This document shows positions 61,053 through 64,000 of a DNA stretch of 64,000 nucleotides, in pieces. The DNA is from Anaerolineales bacterium. Lineage in GTDB: Bacteria > Chloroflexota > Anaerolineae > Anaerolineales > Villigracilaceae. Below the pieces are notes generated by a model. It worked only from the letters and a program-made list of their open reading frames with translations. It was not told where the DNA came from and did no database searches. The DNA lies in NCBI GenBank assembly GCA_016789025.1, contig JAEURC010000015.1:33453-97452 (forward strand), given 5' to 3'. The number at the start of each line of letters is the position of its first letter. The stretch's first letter is position 1. A program made the translations under genes and the position numbers.

Positions 61053-61868
61053 ATGACCGAAGCAAATACTTCACGGTTGGCGAGGTTGCGAAGTCGGGTG
61101 CGGGCGGTGTTGCCGTTCGCTTCGGGGGTGTTCGCCGCGTTTCTGGCTATCAGTCTGTTCTATCTTCTTTTCCCATCCAATCAAATTACTCAAACCGAGG
61201 TGAACCAGTCGATTGCCGACGCGCTTGCCTCTGCCACGCCGCGCGCCGCATTTTCAGCGGATGTGTATCAGATCATCCTGCCTTCGTTGGTGGCGATAGA
61301 GTCGAAGGGACCGAACGCCAACGCTACCGAAGATGATTCACTCGGGAGCGGCGTGATCTTCAACGATAACGGACAGATTCTAACCAGCCTGCATGTGGTT
61401 GAGGGCGCCGCCGAGATCCGCATCCTGTTTATGGATGGCAGTGAGTCTCTGGCTGTGGTGGCGGATCAATACCCTGAGATGGATATCGCCGTGTTGCAAC
61501 CGCAGGTATTGCCGCGAGTGTGGGCGCCCGCCGTGTTGGGGAATCCCGGCGCAATGCGTATCGGCGATGAGGCGTATGCGGTGGGGCATCCGTTGGGTTT
61601 GTTCGCTTCGATGAGCGCCGGCGTGATCTCGGGGTTCGATCGCACGTTTCACATCCCCGGCAGTAACCAGGAGATCGAAGGATTGATCCAATTCGATGCG
61701 GCGGCAAACCCGGGTAATTCGGGAGGTCCGCTGTTGAATCGTAATGGGCATGTGATCGGCATCGTCACGGGGATCGTCAGCCCGGCGGAGAACGGTTATT
61801 TTATTGGGATCGGGTTTGCGGTGCCGATTGGAGCGGCGGCGGGTGGGGGAGGGTCGCCGCCGTATTGA
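61053..61868 (+). CDS. Membrane-anchored trypsin-like serine protease (HtrA-type, no PDZ)
   Basis: 271 residues. TM anchor (about 20-40), then a protease domain with H114 (TSLHVVEG), D144 (EMDIAVLQ) and S223 (PGNSGGPLL). DegP-like core but ending after the barrel in a Gly/Pro tail (GAAAGGGGSPPY), so a PDZ domain is lacking. Likely extracytoplasmic quality control. TATAAT (61037-61042) lies 10 nt before the ATG, suggesting a near-leaderless message. Confidence 0.85.
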   Translation: MTEANTSRLARLRSRVRAVLPFASGVFAAFLAISLFYLLFPSNQITQTEVNQSIADALASATPRAAFSADVYQIILPSLVAIESKGPNANATEDDSLGSGVIFNDNGQILTSLHVVEGAAEIRILFMDGSESLAVVADQYPEMDIAVLQPQVLPRVWAPAVLGNPGAMRIGDEAYAVGHPLGLFASMSAGVISGFDRTFHIPGSNQEIEGLIQFDAAANPGNSGGPLLNRNGHVIGIVTGIVSPAENGYFIGIGFAVPIGAAAGGGGSPPY

Positions 61869-61945
61869 GGGATTGGTAATTGGAGATTAGAGACTGGAGA
61901 CTGAAGAGAAGAGAGAATTGGGAGGATTGGAGAATTGAGTGATGT
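61869..61945. repeat. TTGGTAATTGG/GGAGATTAGAGACTGG tract before moxR
   Basis: Reverse-orientation units of the glyS-leader repeats, followed by GGTGGTCGAGTATCG at 61951. Confidence 0.65.
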
Positions 61946-61998
61946 TGGTGGTGGTCGAGTATCGAAACCACGATAACCGAACAGATAGGAGAATTTTT

Positions 61999-63006
61999 AT
62001 GGCACAGAATTCGTCTGAAAACCGAACGCCGATGGAGAAAGTTTTGTACGAGGTGAAGAAGGTCATCGTTGGGCAGGATCATTTGCTCGAGCGGATGATC
62101 GTCGCACTGTTGGCTCGCGGACATATTCTCGTGGAAGGCGTGCCCGGGCTGGCGAAGACGATGGCGATCAAGACTCTCGCCGAGTCAATTGGCGGCGAGT
62201 TCAAGCGCATCCAATTCACGCCCGATCTTGTCCCTGCCGATCTGGTCGGCACGCGCATCTACAATCAGAAGACGGGCAAGTTTGAAACGTCGCTGGGACC
62301 TGTGTTCACGAATCTTTTGCTGGCAGACGAGATCAACCGCGCTCCCGCCAAAGTGCAAAGCGCCTTGCTCGAGGTGATGCAAGAGCGGCAGGTGACCATC
62401 GGGCGCGAGACGCACACAGTCCCGAATCCGTTTTTGGTGCTGGCGACTCAGAATCCGATTGAGACGGAGGGGACGTACGCGCTGCCCGAAGCGCAAGTGG
62501 ACCGCTTCATGCTCAAGGTTTTGGTTGGTTACCCCTCTTCGACGGAGGAGTTCGTCATCGTCGAGCGGATGACCGCCGCATTGCAAGCCGCGCAGAAAGT
62601 GTTGACCACTGATGATTTGGTCGCGTTGCAAAAACAAGTGGACAAAGTCTACGTTGACCCCGCGTTGATGGAATACGCCGTCCGCATGGTGAGCGCCACG
62701 CGCCAACCCGCAGATGTAGGATTGAAAGAATTGGAGCGCTTCATCATGTTCGGCGCAAGCCCGCGCGCTTCGATCAATCTCATCCTCACCGGTCGCGCGC
62801 TCGCCTTCGTGCGCGGACGCAACTATGCCCTCCCGCAAGACGTGTTGGACATGGCTCTCGATGTTATGCGCCATCGCATTGTATTGTCATACGAAGCGCT
62901 CTCTGAAAATGTGACGGGCGATATTTTGCTGAATAAAATTCTTGACCGCATTCCGATCCCTGTGGTGCCTTTGCATGAGCATGTCAACGTCAACAGCAAC
63001 GCCTGA
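61999..63006 (+). CDS. MoxR-family AAA ATPase
   Basis: 335 residues from ATG 61999 (MAQNSSENRTPMEKV) with AGGAG just upstream. Walker A EGVPGLAKT, Walker B LLLADEINRAPAK, sensor ATQNPIETEGTYALPEAQVDRF. MoxR proteins act as chaperones for assembly or activation of partner complexes, commonly with DUF58 and VWA proteins. Overlaps the DUF58 gene by 32 bp. Confidence 0.92.
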   Translation: MAQNSSENRTPMEKVLYEVKKVIVGQDHLLERMIVALLARGHILVEGVPGLAKTMAIKTLAESIGGEFKRIQFTPDLVPADLVGTRIYNQKTGKFETSLGPVFTNLLLADEINRAPAKVQSALLEVMQERQVTIGRETHTVPNPFLVLATQNPIETEGTYALPEAQVDRFMLKVLVGYPSSTEEFVIVERMTAALQAAQKVLTTDDLVALQKQVDKVYVDPALMEYAVRMVSATRQPADVGLKELERFIMFGASPRASINLILTGRALAFVRGRNYALPQDVLDMALDVMRHRIVLSYEALSENVTGDILLNKILDRIPIPVVPLHEHVNVNSNA

Positions 63007-63883
63007 ACAGGTGTTGCTTCGCCTCGATTGGAACGTCATCCGCCGCCTCGACGGGTTGTTGCAGGGCGACTATCGCACGCTGTTCTACGGCTTCGGCGTG
63101 GATTTTGCCGATCTGCGCGAATATCAGCCCGGCGACGACATCCGCTACATTGATTGGAACGTTACCGCGCGGATGGATACGCCGTACATTCGACAATACA
63201 ACGAAGACCGCGAGATCACCGCGTGGTTCCTGCTCGACCTGAGTCCCTCGGTGGATTTTGGCACGACACAAACAATGCGCGAGAAGCGGACGATGCTCAC
63301 CGAATTTGTGACCGTCCTTGCAAGGTTGCTCACCCGTCACGGGAATCGCGTGGGTGCGATGATGTTCGGGAGCGGAATCCAGCACACGGTCCCGGCACGA
63401 GGCGGAAAAATCCAGGTGCTGCGTCTCATCAACGATATGATGAAACAGCCGCGTTTGACGCGGTCGCCGTTCACGAATCTCAAATCGTTGTTTGATGGCG
63501 CGTTGAATTCCATCAAGCGGCGTTCGCTGGTGTTCGTCGTCTCCGATTTCATCAGCGAGCCGGGCTGGGAGCGTTCGTTAAGTCTGCTGGGTCAACGGCA
63601 CGAAGTGATCGCGGTGCGGCTGTACGATCCGCGCGAGGAGGAATTGCCCGACGTGGGCATGGTGATGATGGAAGACGCCGAAACAGGAGCGCAAATGTTC
63701 GTGGATACGCACGATGCGAAATTCCGCAAACGATTTTTCGCCGCCGCCCAGCAACGCGAGAAGAATTTATACGAAGCGTTCCGGCGCGCGGGCGTGGATG
63801 TGCTATCGCTTTCCACAGAAGATGACCTTGTTCGTTCGATCGTGCGGTTTGCAAAGCAAAGGCAACAGGTTAGGAAAAACTAA
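62975..63883 (+). CDS. DUF58-domain protein
   Basis: 302 residues from ATG 62975 (MSMSTSTATPEQVL; 62981 also possible). DUF58 core GDYRTLFYGFGVDFADLREY and QPGDDIRYIDWNVTAR, then a VWA-like part with DLSPSVDFGT, a degenerate MIDAS-type DxSxS. Partner of the upstream MoxR. The 83-bp element follows its stop. Confidence 0.9.
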   Translation: MSMSTSTATPEQVLLRLDWNVIRRLDGLLQGDYRTLFYGFGVDFADLREYQPGDDIRYIDWNVTARMDTPYIRQYNEDREITAWFLLDLSPSVDFGTTQTMREKRTMLTEFVTVLARLLTRHGNRVGAMMFGSGIQHTVPARGGKIQVLRLINDMMKQPRLTRSPFTNLKSLFDGALNSIKRRSLVFVVSDFISEPGWERSLSLLGQRHEVIAVRLYDPREEELPDVGMVMMEDAETGAQMFVDTHDAKFRKRFFAAAQQREKNLYEAFRRAGVDVLSLSTEDDLVRSIVRFAKQRQQVRKN

Positions 63884-63889
63884 AAGTCA

Positions 63890-63972
63890 TGTCACCCTGA
63901 GCGATAGCGAAGGGTCTCTCCCGCCCAAACAAGAGACTCTTCGGTCGCAAACCCCGCTCCCTCAGAGTGACA
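63890..63972. repeat. 83-bp MITE-like element, copy 2
   Basis: Begins TGTCACCCTGAGCG and ends CTCAGAGTGACA. Same length and orientation as 11961-12043, including AAGAGACTCTTCGGTCGCAA. Confidence 0.75.
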
Positions 63973-64000
63973 TGATTTTTTGAAACTGAGACTGGTCGTC

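Noticed and set aside
63714..63983. Frame overlapping the end of the DUF58 gene
   Set aside because: Out of frame with DUF58 and running into the 83-bp element; no independent support.
1..64000. tRNA or rRNA genes
   Set aside because: Reading both strands for T-arm GTTCRANYC patterns with matching acceptor stems, and for rRNA signatures, gave nothing convincing; a covariance search would be decisive.

Overview
The window looks like a chromosomal piece of an anaerobic or facultative Chloroflexota bacterium of the class Anaerolineae. This is inferred from the gene set (fused glyQ-glyS, a complete 14-subunit nuo operon, dnaG-rpoD), from a core G+C of roughly 55 percent by eye, and from spacers crammed with short repeats. 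No rRNA, tRNA or CRISPR array was recognised.

Layout: 1-810 is the end of a PKD-like secreted protein. 0.9-9.0 kb is a Pho regulon: OmpR-family regulator, a DUF3267 metalloprotease-like membrane protein, PhoR-type kinase, pstSCAB and phoU. 11-bp periodic TTAACA-type boxes lie before both the regulator gene and pstS. 9.1-11.9 kb holds two NarK-type nitrate/nitrite transporters. 12.7-16.0 kb has an FmdE-like protein, galK and a two-TM coiled-coil protein. 16.1-24.1 kb is an accessory signalling or defence-like island: a TIR protein facing a four-gene operon (small helical protein, NB-ARC/TPR STAND ATPase, double degenerate GGDEF plus 2H phosphoesterase, REC-GGDEF), then a RelE-type toxin-antitoxin pair, a broken TIR gene and an AT-rich membrane protein with a 33-residue overlapping ORF. 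24.3-32.5 kb is informational: fused glycyl-tRNA synthetase, dnaG, rpoD, then a tandem duplication that copies the rpoD tail with a small antitoxin-like gene. 34.1-49.2 kb is nuoA-N with a candidate promoter and terminator. 49.3-52.5 kb is a second AT-rich accessory patch: a decayed TA pair, an RX4H-motif protein, a 149-residue unknown and a RelE-like/SF1-helicase fusion. 52.6-64 kb returns to metabolism (FAD oxidoreductase, tyrosine-type phosphatase, thrB, thrC, SGNH-like lipoprotein, methyltransferase, flippase, nucleoside phosphorylase, serine protease, MoxR, DUF58).

Two themes stand out. First, families of short repeats that fill the intergenic spacers also occur in frame inside protein genes (pstA, glyS, dnaG, nuoL, thrC, the SGNH-like lipoprotein, the operon's 157-residue protein and possibly nuoN), and some sit directly against start or stop codons. 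Second, there are two compact candidate systems of unknown function: the STAND/GGDEF-2H operon with its opposed TIR gene, and the RelE-helicase/RX4H operon. Both functional readings are inference from motifs and gene order.
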